From NCBI GenBank assembly GCA_023399095.1, contig JAEWQS010000040.1, positions 1 through 64,000 on the forward strand: 64,000 nt of DNA, written 5' to 3'. Source of the stretch: Bacillota bacterium. Its GTDB lineage: Bacteria > Bacillota > Clostridia > Christensenellales > SZUA-584. Shown here one piece after another: positions 17,203 to 26,312 of the stretch. The position numbers and the translations under genes were made by a program. The notes under the pieces were generated by a model. That model did not search any database. It was not told the DNA's origin and saw nothing but the letters and a program-made list of their open reading frames with translations. Numbering within the stretch: position 1 is the first letter of the stretch; every line of letters begins with the position of its first letter.

Positions 17203-17976
17203 CTAATCTTTAAGAATGCTTTCAATTACGAAATCAACACGTCTGTTCCGGGCCTTCCCGGCTTCTGTGGTGTTATCATCAACAGGATGGTATTCTCCTA
17301 ACCCAACAGGCCACATTTTCACAGGATCCATATTCATGGTCAGTAAGTATTGCAAGACACTATATGCTCTTGCCTGCGATAGCTCCCAGTTATCCTTAAA
17401 TTTGCTGTTTTGAATCGGAACAGTATCCGTATGGCCTTCAATACGTATCTTCCTAATCAGTTTATCGTATTGCAAAATAATTTCACAGATAGAAGGTAAA
17501 ATCTCTTTAGCAATTGGCCTGATCTCGTCTCTGCCCGAATCGAAAAGCGCCGATTCGTTCATTCGCATTACAATGACATCGTCTTCCATCGTCACATTAA
17601 GGTCTTCTTGCAAGCCATTCTGTGCGATATGTTCCTTTATTTTTTCATATAGCTCGTCAAAGCGCTCCTTGATTTCCTCCACGTTCATACCATTCACCGT
17701 AGACGGCTGGGGCGTGGGCTCAGGAATATCCCAAGATGTCTCATCTATCGGTTGTTCATCCGCCATCACATCGCCCGGATCAAGCGCCTGAATTGCCACA
17801 AACGGCGTACCCGAAAGCGAGCTCACAATCTCTTCCCATTTTTGCGCGTCGATAGTGGAAAAGGCAAAAAGCAAGACGAAGAAAGTAAGCAGCAAGGTAA
17901 CCATATCGCCGTATGTATTCATCCACGCCGGCGAACCTTCTTCTTCAGGCGGCTCCGATTTTTTGCGATTCCTCAT
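17203..17976 (-). CDS. motB: Flagellar motor stator protein MotB
   Basis: MotB is the peptidoglycan-anchored stator subunit. The 257-residue product has one membrane helix with the proton-carrying aspartate D24 (YGDMVTLLLTFFVLLF), a plug/linker region rich in acidic residues and prolines, and a C-terminal OmpA-like domain (IRIEGHTDTVPI, NWELSQARA, NRRVDFVIE). Whether it uses H+ or Na+ is not decidable by eye. AAGGAGAAG precedes the ATG. It is 12 bases downstream of motA, within the hook/switch operon, as usual in Clostridia. Confidence 0.96.
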   Translation of the reverse strand: MRNRKKSEPPEEEGSPAWMNTYGDMVTLLLTFFVLLFAFSTIDAQKWEEIVSSLSGTPFVAIQALDPGDVMADEQPIDETSWDIPEPTPQPSTVNGMNVEEIKERFDELYEKIKEHIAQNGLQEDLNVTMEDDVIVMRMNESALFDSGRDEIRPIAKEILPSICEIILQYDKLIRKIRIEGHTDTVPIQNSKFKDNWELSQARAYSVLQYLLTMNMDPVKMWPVGLGEYHPVDDNTTEAGKARNRRVDFVIESILKD

Positions 17977-17988
17977 CCTCTTCTCCTT

Positions 17989-18786
17989 CTAAACCTCTTT
18001 CACCTCAGGATTTGGTTGATTCTCCTCGGCCTTTTTCAAGTCATGACGTGAAATAAACGCCGTCAGCTTGTCCTTTATGATACGCGGGTTCTCTCCATCC
18101 TGAATAGAGAGCAGCCCTTCCATATACAGCTCTTTTTGCAGGCTCTCGCCCTCACTTTGCGCCCTTAACTTTTTGGCAATCGGCGTGAACACAAGGTTTG
18201 CCAGCAGCACACCGTAAAACGTTGTGATAAGCGCGGTAGACATGCCGGGCCCGATCGCACTCATATCGCTGCCTAAATTCTTCAGCATATTAATTAGACC
18301 GATCAGCGTACCAATCATACCGAAAGCGGGGGCATAGCCCGCCATGCTGAGTATGATCGCTTGTCCCTGCCCGTGCCGCTCCTGTATAAACGTGATTTCC
18401 GTTTCCAGTATGTTCTTAACCAGTTCGGTATCCGCGCCGTCCACGATGAGCATAATACCCTTTTTGAGAAACGGATTATCGATCTCTGCCATCGCATCCT
18501 CAAGCGCCAGCAAGCCTTCGCGACGGGCGATGTTTGCAATTCGGATGATAAGCTCGATATCCTCATTCAAATCAACCTTTTTGGTTTTAAACGCGTTAGA
18601 ATAAATGGTTTTCAGCGATTTTAACGCCTTGCCCGAATAGGACACCACCGTTGCTGCTATGGTACCGCCGATCACTATAAAAATAGAGGGCAGATGTATA
18701 AAAGAATCAATTTTTCCATCCATCATGATGGAAATAACGATACAACCAAAGCCGGCAATGATACCGATTAATGTTGTCTTCTCCAC
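17989..18786 (-). CDS. motA: Flagellar motor stator protein MotA
   Basis: MotA forms the ion channel with MotB and pushes on FliG. The 265-residue product has the four-helix plan: helices near residues 5-22 and 28-50, a long cytoplasmic loop with REGLLALEDAMAEIDNPFLKKGIMLIVDG, then helices near 145-170 and 178-200 (GMIGTLIGLINML, ALITTFYGVLLANLVF). It starts with GTG behind AGAGGTAATT. The motA-motB pair sits inside the flagellar operon between flbD and fliL. Confidence 0.96.
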   Translation of the reverse strand: MEKTTLIGIIAGFGCIVISIMMDGKIDSFIHLPSIFIVIGGTIAATVVSYSGKALKSLKTIYSNAFKTKKVDLNEDIELIIRIANIARREGLLALEDAMAEIDNPFLKKGIMLIVDGADTELVKNILETEITFIQERHGQGQAIILSMAGYAPAFGMIGTLIGLINMLKNLGSDMSAIGPGMSTALITTFYGVLLANLVFTPIAKKLRAQSEGESLQKELYMEGLLSIQDGENPRIIKDKLTAFISRHDLKKAEENQPNPEVKEV

Positions 18787-18798
18787 AAATAATTACCT

Positions 18799-19053
18799 CT
18801 ACTTTTCCCCTTTGCTTAAGCCGTTAGAGCAAAAAATCTTTCTTTTATACTCTAAAATGAGATTCTGTATCTCATTGCTTGACTCTGAAACCACAAGCTT
18901 TCTTCCCGAAACCATGGATATCACTGTGTTGGGCGTCTCCTCCACAAATTCAATGAGCTCGCAGTTAACCAAGAACTCCTGATCGTTTAAGCGATGAACA
19001 CGAACCAAACGGATCACCCCCCTGACATTATTTTTTATGAGACGGGAGATCAA
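18799..19053 (-). CDS. flbD: FlbD-family flagellar protein
   Basis: This small protein belongs to the FlbD family found between flgE and motA/fliL in Firmicutes; its molecular role is not settled. The core is VIRLVRVHRLNDQEFLVNCE followed by TPNTVISMVSGRKLVV. Two starts are possible. The TTG at 19053 has GAGGCGAGGGC upstream and gives 84 residues. A GTG at 19017 gives the family's usual MIRL-type N-terminus and 72 residues but has no well-spaced ribosome site. The longer form is listed; the shorter may be right. Confidence 0.85.
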   Translation of the reverse strand: MISRLIKNNVRGVIRLVRVHRLNDQEFLVNCELIEFVEETPNTVISMVSGRKLVVSESSNEIQNLILEYKRKIFCSNGLSKGEK

Positions 19054-19077
19054 GCCCTCGCCTCATCTGCGCGTCAA

Positions 19078-19914
19078 TTATCTGACCATGTTCACGATCT
19101 CTTCGAGCATTTCATCCGTCGTGGTTATGATTCTTGAGTTGGCCTGGAAGCCTCTCTGCGTGACGATCATGTCCGCAAATTCAGCTGTCAAATCCACGTT
19201 AGACATTTCCAGCGTGCCCGGGTTTAATTTGCCGGCGCCGTTAGTGAACGGCTTGTTTAAAACCGGATCACCGGAGTTTACCGTTGGTCTGTATGAATTC
19301 GAACCACTTTTTTCAAGGCCGTTTGGGTTGGAGAACGTTGAAATTGCAAGCATACCAATATTTTCAGTATCACTGCCATCCAAGGCTGTAATTTGACCTT
19401 TGCTGTCAATAGACAAGTTTGTGAATGAGGGATCAATCAAAATACGCTCTGTTATTGCGTTACCGTCAACGTCCAATTGTATAGAACCGTCTGCCGCCAG
19501 ATCAAGCCCCAATACATAATTTCCGTTTGCATCAACAAGATAGTTTTCGGTATCCACATAGAAGTTTCCTGCTCTCGTATACGTCCTCTCTGCTCCGTTC
19601 TCAATCACGAAATAGCCGTCACCATCGATTGAAAGATCCAGCGCGTAGCCCGTATACTGCGGCGTGCCCTTTGTATGCATCACGTCGATTGTGGCCACCT
19701 GCATGCCAAGGCCAATCTGCTGCGGGTTCGTACCGCCCGAGGTGGCGCTGGCTGCTGTAGCGGGCTTAACCGTCTGGCTGTATATATCCTGGAATATCAC
19801 GCGGCTGGACTTGTAGCCGAGTGTGTTCACATTGGCAATGTTGTTGCCGATCACATCCATCTTTGTCTGGTGGTTTCTGAGTCCGGTCACGCCGGAGTAC
19901 AATGAACGCATCAT
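19078..19914 (-). CDS. flgE: Flagellar hook protein FlgE (short form)
   Basis: FlgE polymerises into the hook. The 278-residue product has the N-terminal rod/hook motif GVTGLRNHQTKMDVIGNNIANVNTLGYK, a single central domain with DLSIDGDGYFVI and TRAGNFYVD, and the C-terminal coiled-coil part with SNVDLTAEFADMIVTQRGFQANSRII. It is much shorter than the 400-residue enterobacterial protein but matches the 264-residue Bacillus hook protein. AGGAGG precedes the two consecutive ATGs. It directly follows flgD by two bases, supporting hook over rod identity. Confidence 0.93.
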   Translation of the reverse strand: MMRSLYSGVTGLRNHQTKMDVIGNNIANVNTLGYKSSRVIFQDIYSQTVKPATAASATSGGTNPQQIGLGMQVATIDVMHTKGTPQYTGYALDLSIDGDGYFVIENGAERTYTRAGNFYVDTENYLVDANGNYVLGLDLAADGSIQLDVDGNAITERILIDPSFTNLSIDSKGQITALDGSDTENIGMLAISTFSNPNGLEKSGSNSYRPTVNSGDPVLNKPFTNGAGKLNPGTLEMSNVDLTAEFADMIVTQRGFQANSRIITTTDEMLEEIVNMVR

Positions 19915-19916
19915 AA

Positions 19917-20531
19917 TTAATTTTCCTCCTGATTAGAAATTTCCGTAATACTTGATATTGGAACGTCCGTTCCGTCCACAACGGCATAAACAGCGCCGTC
20001 CTTAATCGTCAGTTTTTCCACCACACCGGTTATCGGTGTTGTGGTTTTCCCATCCTCACTCGGTATCTGTGCCGTTATCGTTTTGCCTATGAGATTCGCG
20101 CTCTGCAGTATCTGATCATCCAGATCACCTTCCACTGCCGACGGATCCATGACGCCTACGACATTTTTAGCATCAACATACTTGTCGCCGATCATCAGGT
20201 AATTGACCCCATCCTCGCTGGCCACGCCGATCACCTTGCCGCTCGTGCCGTCCTGCAAAGCCACATACTTGCCGATCATGCTGTACGCCTGACTCGCCAT
20301 AAAGCCGGCGCTCATTTCCGACATCGCCTCCAGCGCGGAAAACTGCGCCATTTGGGCAATAAACTCACCGTTGCTGGATGGTTCAAGCGGATCCTGATTA
20401 GCAAGCTGTGCCGTGAGTATCTTTAAAAATTCATCCTGTCCGAGTTTGCTTTTTGCTTTTCTTTGACTTTCCTGGTAGTCTTCCAGTGTCCTTATATTCG
20501 ATGAGGATGCTGCTGCATCTACTTCTGGCAT
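19917..20531 (-). CDS. flgD: Flagellar hook assembly (capping) protein FlgD
   Basis: FlgD caps the growing hook and is later replaced by FlgK. The 204-residue product contains LGQDEFLKILTAQLANQDPLEP and AQMAQFSALEAM, the N-terminal FlgD signature, then a conserved GKYVALQDGTSGKVIG section. The ATG at 20531 has AAAGGAGTG behind it; a longer frame would overlap fliK and lacks a site. It sits between fliK and flgE. Confidence 0.95.
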   Translation of the reverse strand: MPEVDAAASSSNIRTLEDYQESQRKAKSKLGQDEFLKILTAQLANQDPLEPSSNGEFIAQMAQFSALEAMSEMSAGFMASQAYSMIGKYVALQDGTSGKVIGVASEDGVNYLMIGDKYVDAKNVVGVMDPSAVEGDLDDQILQSANLIGKTITAQIPSEDGKTTTPITGVVEKLTIKDGAVYAVVDGTDVPISSITEISNQEEN

Positions 20532-20544
20532 AATATCACTCCTT

Positions 20545-22014
20545 TTACGCGAGATACTCGACGGAGCTGCCGGCATGGGTATAGCCGGTGACTTCCGTCA
20601 TCGTCTCAAACATTCCTGTCGCCACCATCTGGGAAACATTGTGACGGCTGCTTTGCCTTTTGCCGCCGCTGCTGTTTTGATTGTAGGCTTGACGGTCGTC
20701 ACCCGTCTGCATCTGGCTTTGATAGGTAATATCGATGTTTGTGACCGCAATGCCCTTATCCTTGAGCACGGCCTGCATGTTTGTAGCTTGATCGGCAAAC
20801 ATACCCTTCACACCAATATCGTCCGTTTTAATCTGCATACGGATCTCGCCGTTTTCCATTGTGAGCTTGATGTTGACCTTACCCAAAAAGTCAGGCTTGA
20901 GCTCCACATCAAAATCATATTTACCGTCACTGACCTGCGTGCTCAGTTTGTCCACAATACGCATCACATTGTCTTTAACAAAGTCCGTCTGCGTCGTTTG
21001 CGGCGCATCCGCTTTGGTTTCCACAGTATCTGCGTTTTGTATAGACGCAATCTGAGACTGTGTGCTTGTTTGCATCGACACGTCAGTTTTTGTCACTTGC
21101 TGCGGCAGTTCGTCAGTGGTTGGCATCTTAGGTTTGTCCGTCTGAATGTTTATTTCATCCGTCTGAACTGTTGGTCTATCCGTCTGCACCGCTGCATTCA
21201 CCTGCTTTGTTGAAACAGGCAATGACACAGCTGGCTCCGTCTTACCAGACTGAACCTCAACATCAGCGCTCACCGCCGATGTGTCTGCCGAGACGGTCGC
21301 GGAATCAGCCGCCAAGGTATTCTCGGCAGGCTTCTGCGTCACTGCCTTGAGCCTTAGCAGCAGATTTGCAATTTGATCAGGTAATGCCACCGTTTCCGCC
21401 ACTTTGGCAACGGCTGTGGCTTCCGTCGTTTCCGGCATCGCCGCCTGCGTCGCATCCTGCGCCGCAGTGTATTGAACTTGTTTATTGGTACTCTCGAACG
21501 AGCCCAAATAGTCGCCAACTGCTTTTATAATCGCCTGCTGCATATCTTCCGGCAGCCGACTCAGTTGGTCTTTGGACAGCATCCTTGCATATTGTTCTAA
21601 CGTTCCCGATTGCTCCGCATCCTGCGTCATTCCTTGAAGCAGTGTATCGGCGGCCTTGTTCACGACAGACGCATCTGTCTGTGTGGCCTGTCCGATTTCG
21701 GATGAAACTTGGGGAAGGTCAGATCGATAATCCAGCAAACCGAATCCTTCGAGAATGCCAACAATTTCTGACGGCACTTGCTGTGCCGGCGAAGCTGTGG
21801 CCATGCTGTTATCTTGGTTGTTATCGCCGGTCTGGTTCATGCTGATCGGTACGCCATATGGGGCTTCGTCATTCGCGAGGCACTTTTCAAGCTTCTTCTT
21901 AAAACCCAACAGCTCCTGCTTGGCACTTGTGCTCTGCTGCCCCGACGGCGGCTGATTCACGGCATCGACACCGGCATTAATTGGTGCTTGTTTAAAAACC
22001 ATAGCTGTGTTCAA
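20545..22014 (-). CDS. fliK: Flagellar hook-length control protein FliK
   Basis: FliK is the secreted ruler that measures hook length and switches FlhB export. The 489-residue product has a long, variable Thr/Gln/Asp-rich N-terminal region (QTDRPTVQTDEINIQTDKPK-like repeats near residues 265-300), then the conserved C-terminal domain (DVELKPDFLGKVNIKLTMEN, ADQATNMQAVLKDKGI). The start is a TTG (22014) with AGGAGG nine bases away; an ATG four codons later is possible. Its place between motE-like and flgD is the usual Firmicutes order. Confidence 0.93.
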   Translation of the reverse strand: MNTAMVFKQAPINAGVDAVNQPPSGQQSTSAKQELLGFKKKLEKCLANDEAPYGVPISMNQTGDNNQDNSMATASPAQQVPSEIVGILEGFGLLDYRSDLPQVSSEIGQATQTDASVVNKAADTLLQGMTQDAEQSGTLEQYARMLSKDQLSRLPEDMQQAIIKAVGDYLGSFESTNKQVQYTAAQDATQAAMPETTEATAVAKVAETVALPDQIANLLLRLKAVTQKPAENTLAADSATVSADTSAVSADVEVQSGKTEPAVSLPVSTKQVNAAVQTDRPTVQTDEINIQTDKPKMPTTDELPQQVTKTDVSMQTSTQSQIASIQNADTVETKADAPQTTQTDFVKDNVMRIVDKLSTQVSDGKYDFDVELKPDFLGKVNIKLTMENGEIRMQIKTDDIGVKGMFADQATNMQAVLKDKGIAVTNIDITYQSQMQTGDDRQAYNQNSSGGKRQSSRHNVSQMVATGMFETMTEVTGYTHAGSSVEYLA

Positions 22015-22066
22015 ATAAACCTTCCTCCTTTCTTTTCAAACATTCTTCGCATCAAACGCCTCCTTC

Positions 22067-22792
22067 TTACTCGTCTTGCTTCATCATTTCCGCTAGAATT
22101 TTTGAAGCTGTACTTGAGTTCATGTTTGAGAGAATCTTCGACGCGCTTTCACTGCTCATATTCATCAGCAGATCGACAATATACGACGTATCAAGCCGTT
22201 TGAGCATACCGGCTGCCGTGTCAGCATCCATCTTCTCAAACATCTTAGCAGCTGTCAGCAAGTCTGCTTGTGCCTGCTCGGCCTGCTCGGCTGCGTTTGT
22301 TTGATCTTCCATGGTCTGTACTTGCTCAGCCACTGCCGACTCTCTTGCTGCAAGTTCTTCCTCGCGCGCGTTTATCTCCTCTTCTTTATTATCGAGCGTT
22401 TGTTGCTTTTCCTTAACCTTTGCTTTTTGATCATCTAATTTTTGTTTTTGTTCATCAATGTCGGCCTGCAGCGCAGCGATCTCTTCTTCCGTTATAGAAG
22501 GCTCCGCCGAAACCTCTTCGGTCTCACCTGCCTGCAGGAAATCCACCACCGACTGCTTCAGTCCGCCCACGTCAAAATAAACGACAGCCGCGCCTGCAAT
22601 GAGCAGCACAATCAAAAAAACGCTGAACACAGCAGCTCCTGATATTTTTTTCTTTGCTTTTTGCGGCTTACCGGGCTTAGCAGACTTTTGAGACTTTACC
22701 GGTTTTGCCGGTTTTGCTTTCTGTGCGCTTGCTCCGACGCTAGCGGCACCGGACCTTGCACCCGCTCTGTTCCCCTGATAATCTTCCTGCAT
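22067..22792 (-). CDS. MotE/YlxF-like flagellar operon membrane protein
   Basis: The product is 241 residues: a Lys/Pro/Ala-rich cytoplasmic N-terminus, a membrane helix (about residues 52-74), a long charged coiled coil (about 95-170), and a C-terminal MgtE-N-like repeat domain (FEKMDADTAAGMLKRLDTSYIVDLLMNMSS and ASKILSNMN). This plan fits MotE-type stator chaperones of alphaproteobacteria and YlxF of Bacillus, which occupies the same position between fliJ and fliK. A stator- or basal-body-related role is inferred. The ATG at 22792 is six bases from AAGGA. Confidence 0.85.
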   Translation of the reverse strand: MQEDYQGNRAGARSGAASVGASAQKAKPAKPVKSQKSAKPGKPQKAKKKISGAAVFSVFLIVLLIAGAAVVYFDVGGLKQSVVDFLQAGETEEVSAEPSITEEEIAALQADIDEQKQKLDDQKAKVKEKQQTLDNKEEEINAREEELAARESAVAEQVQTMEDQTNAAEQAEQAQADLLTAAKMFEKMDADTAAGMLKRLDTSYIVDLLMNMSSESASKILSNMNSSTASKILAEMMKQDE

Positions 22793-22801
22793 AATCAATC
22801 C

Positions 22802-23242
22802 TTATGATATCGTGACTTTATATGAAACAAAGTCATCGACAAATTTGTTCTGATTCTTTTTCACTTCTGCGAGATACTCACTGTATTGGCTTTCCCGGAG
22901 CTTATCGAGCAGCTTTATATCCCTACGGACGAGCACGAGCTTTTGCATCCATTCCGCCTTCTCTTCCTCAAGCTTGCCCATTTGGTCCGTCACTGCTGCC
23001 ATCGTGGCTTTTGTGGTGTCAAAAAAAGAACCGTAATGGTTGGCGCGATGCGCGATCATGCCCTGCGAAACCTCGCCAAAAAACTCTTCCTTTGTTCTGT
23101 CGAAACAGCGGCCTAGTTCCGCAAGTTCATCTCTGCATGCATTGATCTTGGCTTCGATTATTCCAATCTGCAGCTTATGTTGCTTTTCAATGCCCAGCTG
23201 CATGTCGTACCACGATTGAAGAGAAAAAACAAACTTTTTCAT
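22802..23242 (-). CDS. fliJ: Flagellar export chaperone/stalk protein FliJ
   Basis: FliJ is the coiled-coil stalk of the export ATPase. The 146-residue product is almost entirely helical and heptad-patterned, with the family start MKKFVFSLQSWYDMQLG. The ribosome site is weak and the start lies three bases before the fliI stop region, so translation is probably coupled to fliI. Sequence conservation in this family is low, and the call relies on both pattern and position between fliI and the MotE-like gene. Confidence 0.9.
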   Translation of the reverse strand: MKKFVFSLQSWYDMQLGIEKQHKLQIGIIEAKINACRDELAELGRCFDRTKEEFFGEVSQGMIAHRANHYGSFFDTTKATMAAVTDQMGKLEEEKAEWMQKLVLVRRDIKLLDKLRESQYSEYLAEVKKNQNKFVDDFVSYKVTIS

Positions 23243-23244
23243 AA

Positions 23245-24567
23245 TCACACACTTCGCCTGTCATAGATTTGGCTGACCAGTTCCATCGTCTCCTCGAACG
23301 AAAAGTGTTCGTCCACCTGTTGCTTTAACAAATCGTTTATCGCGTCATTGAGGGCAATGGCTTCATCAATTTTTGCGCTCGAACCGCTCTTATACGCGCC
23401 AATAGATATCAGATCGTAAGCTTCTTTATATGTGGACATGACGCCTTTTAAGTATGCGGTTTTTGCCAATGCGTCTTTATCCACCACATCAGGCATCAGA
23501 CGGCTGACGCTTTGCAGCACATCGATGGCTGGATAATGATTGCCGTTAGCCAGCTTACGCGAAAGCACGATATGGCCGTCCAGTATCCCCCTCACCGTAT
23601 CGGAGATGGGTTCATCCATATCGTCACCCTCCACCAGCACGGTATAAAGACCTGTGATGGAGCCTTTGCTGCACATGCCCGCGCGCTCAAGCAGCTTGGG
23701 TAATATCGCATATACCGAAGGTGTGAATCCGCGTGACACAGGCGGCTCACCTATCGCCATCCCAATCTCGCGTTGGGCCATCGCAAAGCGCGTCAGCGAA
23801 TCCATCATGAGCATCACATTATAACCCTGATCGCGAAAATACTCCGCAATCGCCGTACCCACCATGGCAGATTTGAGACGCACCAGTGCGGGTTGATCCG
23901 ATGTGGCCACAATGAGTATGGAGCGCTTTAATCCCTCTTCCTGCAGATCCTTTTCGATAAAATCCTTGACCTCGCGGCCTCTTTCGCCAATCAACACGAT
24001 CACGTTGATATCCGCCGTTGTGTTTCGGGCGATCATACCGAGCAATGTGCTTTTGCCCACGCCGCTGCCCGCAAAGATGCCGATTCTTTGCCCCTTGCCG
24101 AGCGTCAGCATCGCATCGATGGCTTTGACTCCCAGCGGCAGCTTCTCGGTGATTCTGTTTCGGTCAAGCGGGCTGGGCGGATTGTTCATGATCGGATAGT
24201 GGCCGGATGCCTTCACAGGCCCCAGACCATCCATCGGGTTCCCCAGACCGTCCAGCACGCGTCCGCAGAACTCCTGACCTACCGGCACTTTAAGCGCCCT
24301 GTTATCAGACACCACATAGCTGCTGGGGCCGACACCCGAGAGATCGCCGAACGGCATCAGTAGTACCTTTTTTTCCTTAAACCCGACAACCTCGGAGAGA
24401 ATATACTTTGTCTTATCGTCCGTATAAATGCGGCACATATCGCCAAGCTTGGCGGTGAGACCCACCGCCTCCACGGTAAGGCCATAAATCTGGCTGACCC
24501 TGCCGCCATATTCAAAAAAATCACTGTCTTTAAGTGCATTCTTGCAGATCTGTGTCTTGGCAAACAT
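23245..24567 (-). CDS. fliI: Flagellum-specific ATPase FliI
   Basis: FliI energises type III export of flagellar subunits. The 440-residue product has the F1-beta-like fold with Walker A GSGVGKST at 167-174, GERGREVKDFI, Walker B MLMMDSLTRFAMAQREI and the GEPPVSRGFTPSVYAILPKLLERAG signature. ATG 24567 lies nine bases from AGG and touches the fliH stop; an in-frame TTG three codons earlier is less likely. FliH and FliJ genes flank it, as expected for the ATPase complex. Confidence 0.97.
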   Translation of the reverse strand: MFAKTQICKNALKDSDFFEYGGRVSQIYGLTVEAVGLTAKLGDMCRIYTDDKTKYILSEVVGFKEKKVLLMPFGDLSGVGPSSYVVSDNRALKVPVGQEFCGRVLDGLGNPMDGLGPVKASGHYPIMNNPPSPLDRNRITEKLPLGVKAIDAMLTLGKGQRIGIFAGSGVGKSTLLGMIARNTTADINVIVLIGERGREVKDFIEKDLQEEGLKRSILIVATSDQPALVRLKSAMVGTAIAEYFRDQGYNVMLMMDSLTRFAMAQREIGMAIGEPPVSRGFTPSVYAILPKLLERAGMCSKGSITGLYTVLVEGDDMDEPISDTVRGILDGHIVLSRKLANGNHYPAIDVLQSVSRLMPDVVDKDALAKTAYLKGVMSTYKEAYDLISIGAYKSGSSAKIDEAIALNDAINDLLKQQVDEHFSFEETMELVSQIYDRRSV

Positions 24568-24568
24568 A

Positions 24569-25309
24569 TCACTCAACCTGTTCTTTTAACAGCTGCCTGA
24601 TTTTGCCCAGCTGCATCGGAATGCCCGCATCCACAATTTCATTGTCGGCCTCGACAATACAGCTTCCCTGCTTTAGATTGCCGCCACAGATCACCTCAAA
24701 TTGTTTGCTGCCTGTCTGCCCACGGAGCCACTTATCATCACCCTTGAAATACTTGTCAAAATCGGCGCGGCTAACATAAAGTGAGAGGTCATCCGCATGT
24801 TTGATGCCTTCCACCGCTTTCTTCACAATATCTTTAAACACGTTATCGTCTCTGCTTATGACAACATCTGTGATTTTCTCTGCCACATCCATAGCAAGCG
24901 ACAAAACGTCTGACTCCAGCATAATATAGAGATCTTGTCTGTAATCTTCGATCCGAGACAATACGTCTTTGACTTCTTTGTTCTTTGCCCTGAGCTCGGC
25001 ATCTGCTTTTTGTCTGCCTTCAGCGATACCCGCTTCATAGCCTTCGCACCGCGCAGTTTCCCGAATCTGCTCCGCTTCAGTTTGCGCATCACGTAAAATT
25101 TGCTGAGCTTTTTCATTGGCTTTCTGAATAAACTCGCACATTTTTTCCCTCAAAGCAGGCGATATTTGCTCTTCTTCCTCCGCACTCATCACCTTTTCAC
25201 CGATGCTGTTATCCATCTGAACCGTCTCTTTGGGCGTAATCACGATGCACGACCGGTTAAGATTCATATTATCAATCATTGTTTTATCAATCTTATACAA
25301 TGAGCTCAT
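24569..25309 (-). CDS. fliH: Flagellar assembly protein FliH
   Basis: FliH links and regulates the FliI ATPase, like the peripheral stalk of F-ATPase. The 246-residue product has an acidic N-terminal part, a long coiled coil (about residues 55-115, ANEKAQQILRDAQTEAEQIRETA) with Ala/Gly-x3 spacing (GYEAGIAEGRQKADAE), and a C-terminal V-ATPase-E-like domain. It overlaps fliG by 17 bases, with GGGGG just before the ATG. The position between fliG and fliI is standard. Confidence 0.93.
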   Translation of the reverse strand: MSSLYKIDKTMIDNMNLNRSCIVITPKETVQMDNSIGEKVMSAEEEEQISPALREKMCEFIQKANEKAQQILRDAQTEAEQIRETARCEGYEAGIAEGRQKADAELRAKNKEVKDVLSRIEDYRQDLYIMLESDVLSLAMDVAEKITDVVISRDDNVFKDIVKKAVEGIKHADDLSLYVSRADFDKYFKGDDKWLRGQTGSKQFEVICGGNLKQGSCIVEADNEIVDAGIPMQLGKIRQLLKEQVE

Positions 25310-26300
25310 CCCCCATGCTGCGTGCTATGATGATTTCGCCCGAATCATCCAGCCTTCTTATCACATTGACGATCTTCTGCTGCGCTTCCTCCACGTCTCT
25401 GACCCTGACAGGACCCATGTATTCCATATCTTCCTTGATCATCTCCTGCAAACGTTTGGAGATGTTATCGAATATCACCTTAGATACCTCGTTGGTGGCA
25501 CCCTTAAGCGCAATAGCAAGGTCGCGGTTGTCGATCTCTTTGAGAACACGCTGAATCGATTGATTGCCGAGCTTGACGACATCCTCGAAAACAAACATGC
25601 GTTTTCTGATCTCTTCCACGAGTTCGGCGTCTGTCTCCTCCAGTGCCTCCAGCAAATGCCGCTCTGTACCGCGGTCGACGCTGTTCAAAATGGTCACGAG
25701 ACTATCAATACCGCCTGTGATGGTATGATCGCCAAGGCTAAGCGTAGAGAGCTTCTTCTCCAGCACCCTCTCGGTTTCCTTAATATATTCCGGAGACGTG
25801 ATACCCATGTTGGCGATACGAGCAATGACGCTGGTCTGTTTTTCCAGCGGCAGCGCGGAAAGAATCTGCGCGGCATGCTTTGGATCCACATACGACAATA
25901 TAAGCGCGACCGTCTGCGGATGCTCGTTTTGTATGAAGTTAAAAACCTGCGTTGAGTCGGCTTTGCGTATAAAGTCAAAAGGCTTCACCCTTAGTGAAGC
26001 TGAAAGTTTGCCTATAAGGTCGTTTGTACGATCTTCTCCAAAAGCGCTGTTTAATATTTCTCTCGCATAATCGATACCGCCTTCGGATATGTATTTACGG
26101 GCGATACACATCTGCATGAATTCGTCTATCACCGATTCCTTGATCTCGGGATCAACACGTCTCATGCTTGTGATACCTAGCGTGAGCTGTTCAACTTCTT
26201 CCTCGGTAAGGAACTTAAAGACTTTGGCTGCATGTTCCTTTTTCATTGTGATCATCAGCACAGCAGCCTTTTCTTTTGTCGAAAGTTTTTCCCGTACCAT
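25293..26300 (-). CDS. fliG: Flagellar motor switch protein FliG
   Basis: FliG is the C-ring protein that receives torque from MotA. The 335-residue product shows the three armadillo-like domains. It has the hinge-region QNEHPQTVALILSYVDPKHAAQILSALP and the C-terminal charged ridge FVFEDVVKLGNQSIQRVLKEID with KGATNEVSKVIFDNISKR. AGGAGAAAG precedes the ATG. It is second in the operon behind fliF. Confidence 0.97.
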   Translation of the reverse strand: MVREKLSTKEKAAVLMITMKKEHAAKVFKFLTEEEVEQLTLGITSMRRVDPEIKESVIDEFMQMCIARKYISEGGIDYAREILNSAFGEDRTNDLIGKLSASLRVKPFDFIRKADSTQVFNFIQNEHPQTVALILSYVDPKHAAQILSALPLEKQTSVIARIANMGITSPEYIKETERVLEKKLSTLSLGDHTITGGIDSLVTILNSVDRGTERHLLEALEETDAELVEEIRKRMFVFEDVVKLGNQSIQRVLKEIDNRDLAIALKGATNEVSKVIFDNISKRLQEMIKEDMEYMGPVRVRDVEEAQQKIVNVIRRLDDSGEIIIARSMGDELIV

Positions 26301-26312
26301 ATGAGCTTTCTC

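Noticed and set aside
20575..21213. Long open frame opposite fliK
   Set aside because: It follows from the biased Thr/Gln codons of fliK on the other strand; no start signal and no recognisable protein.
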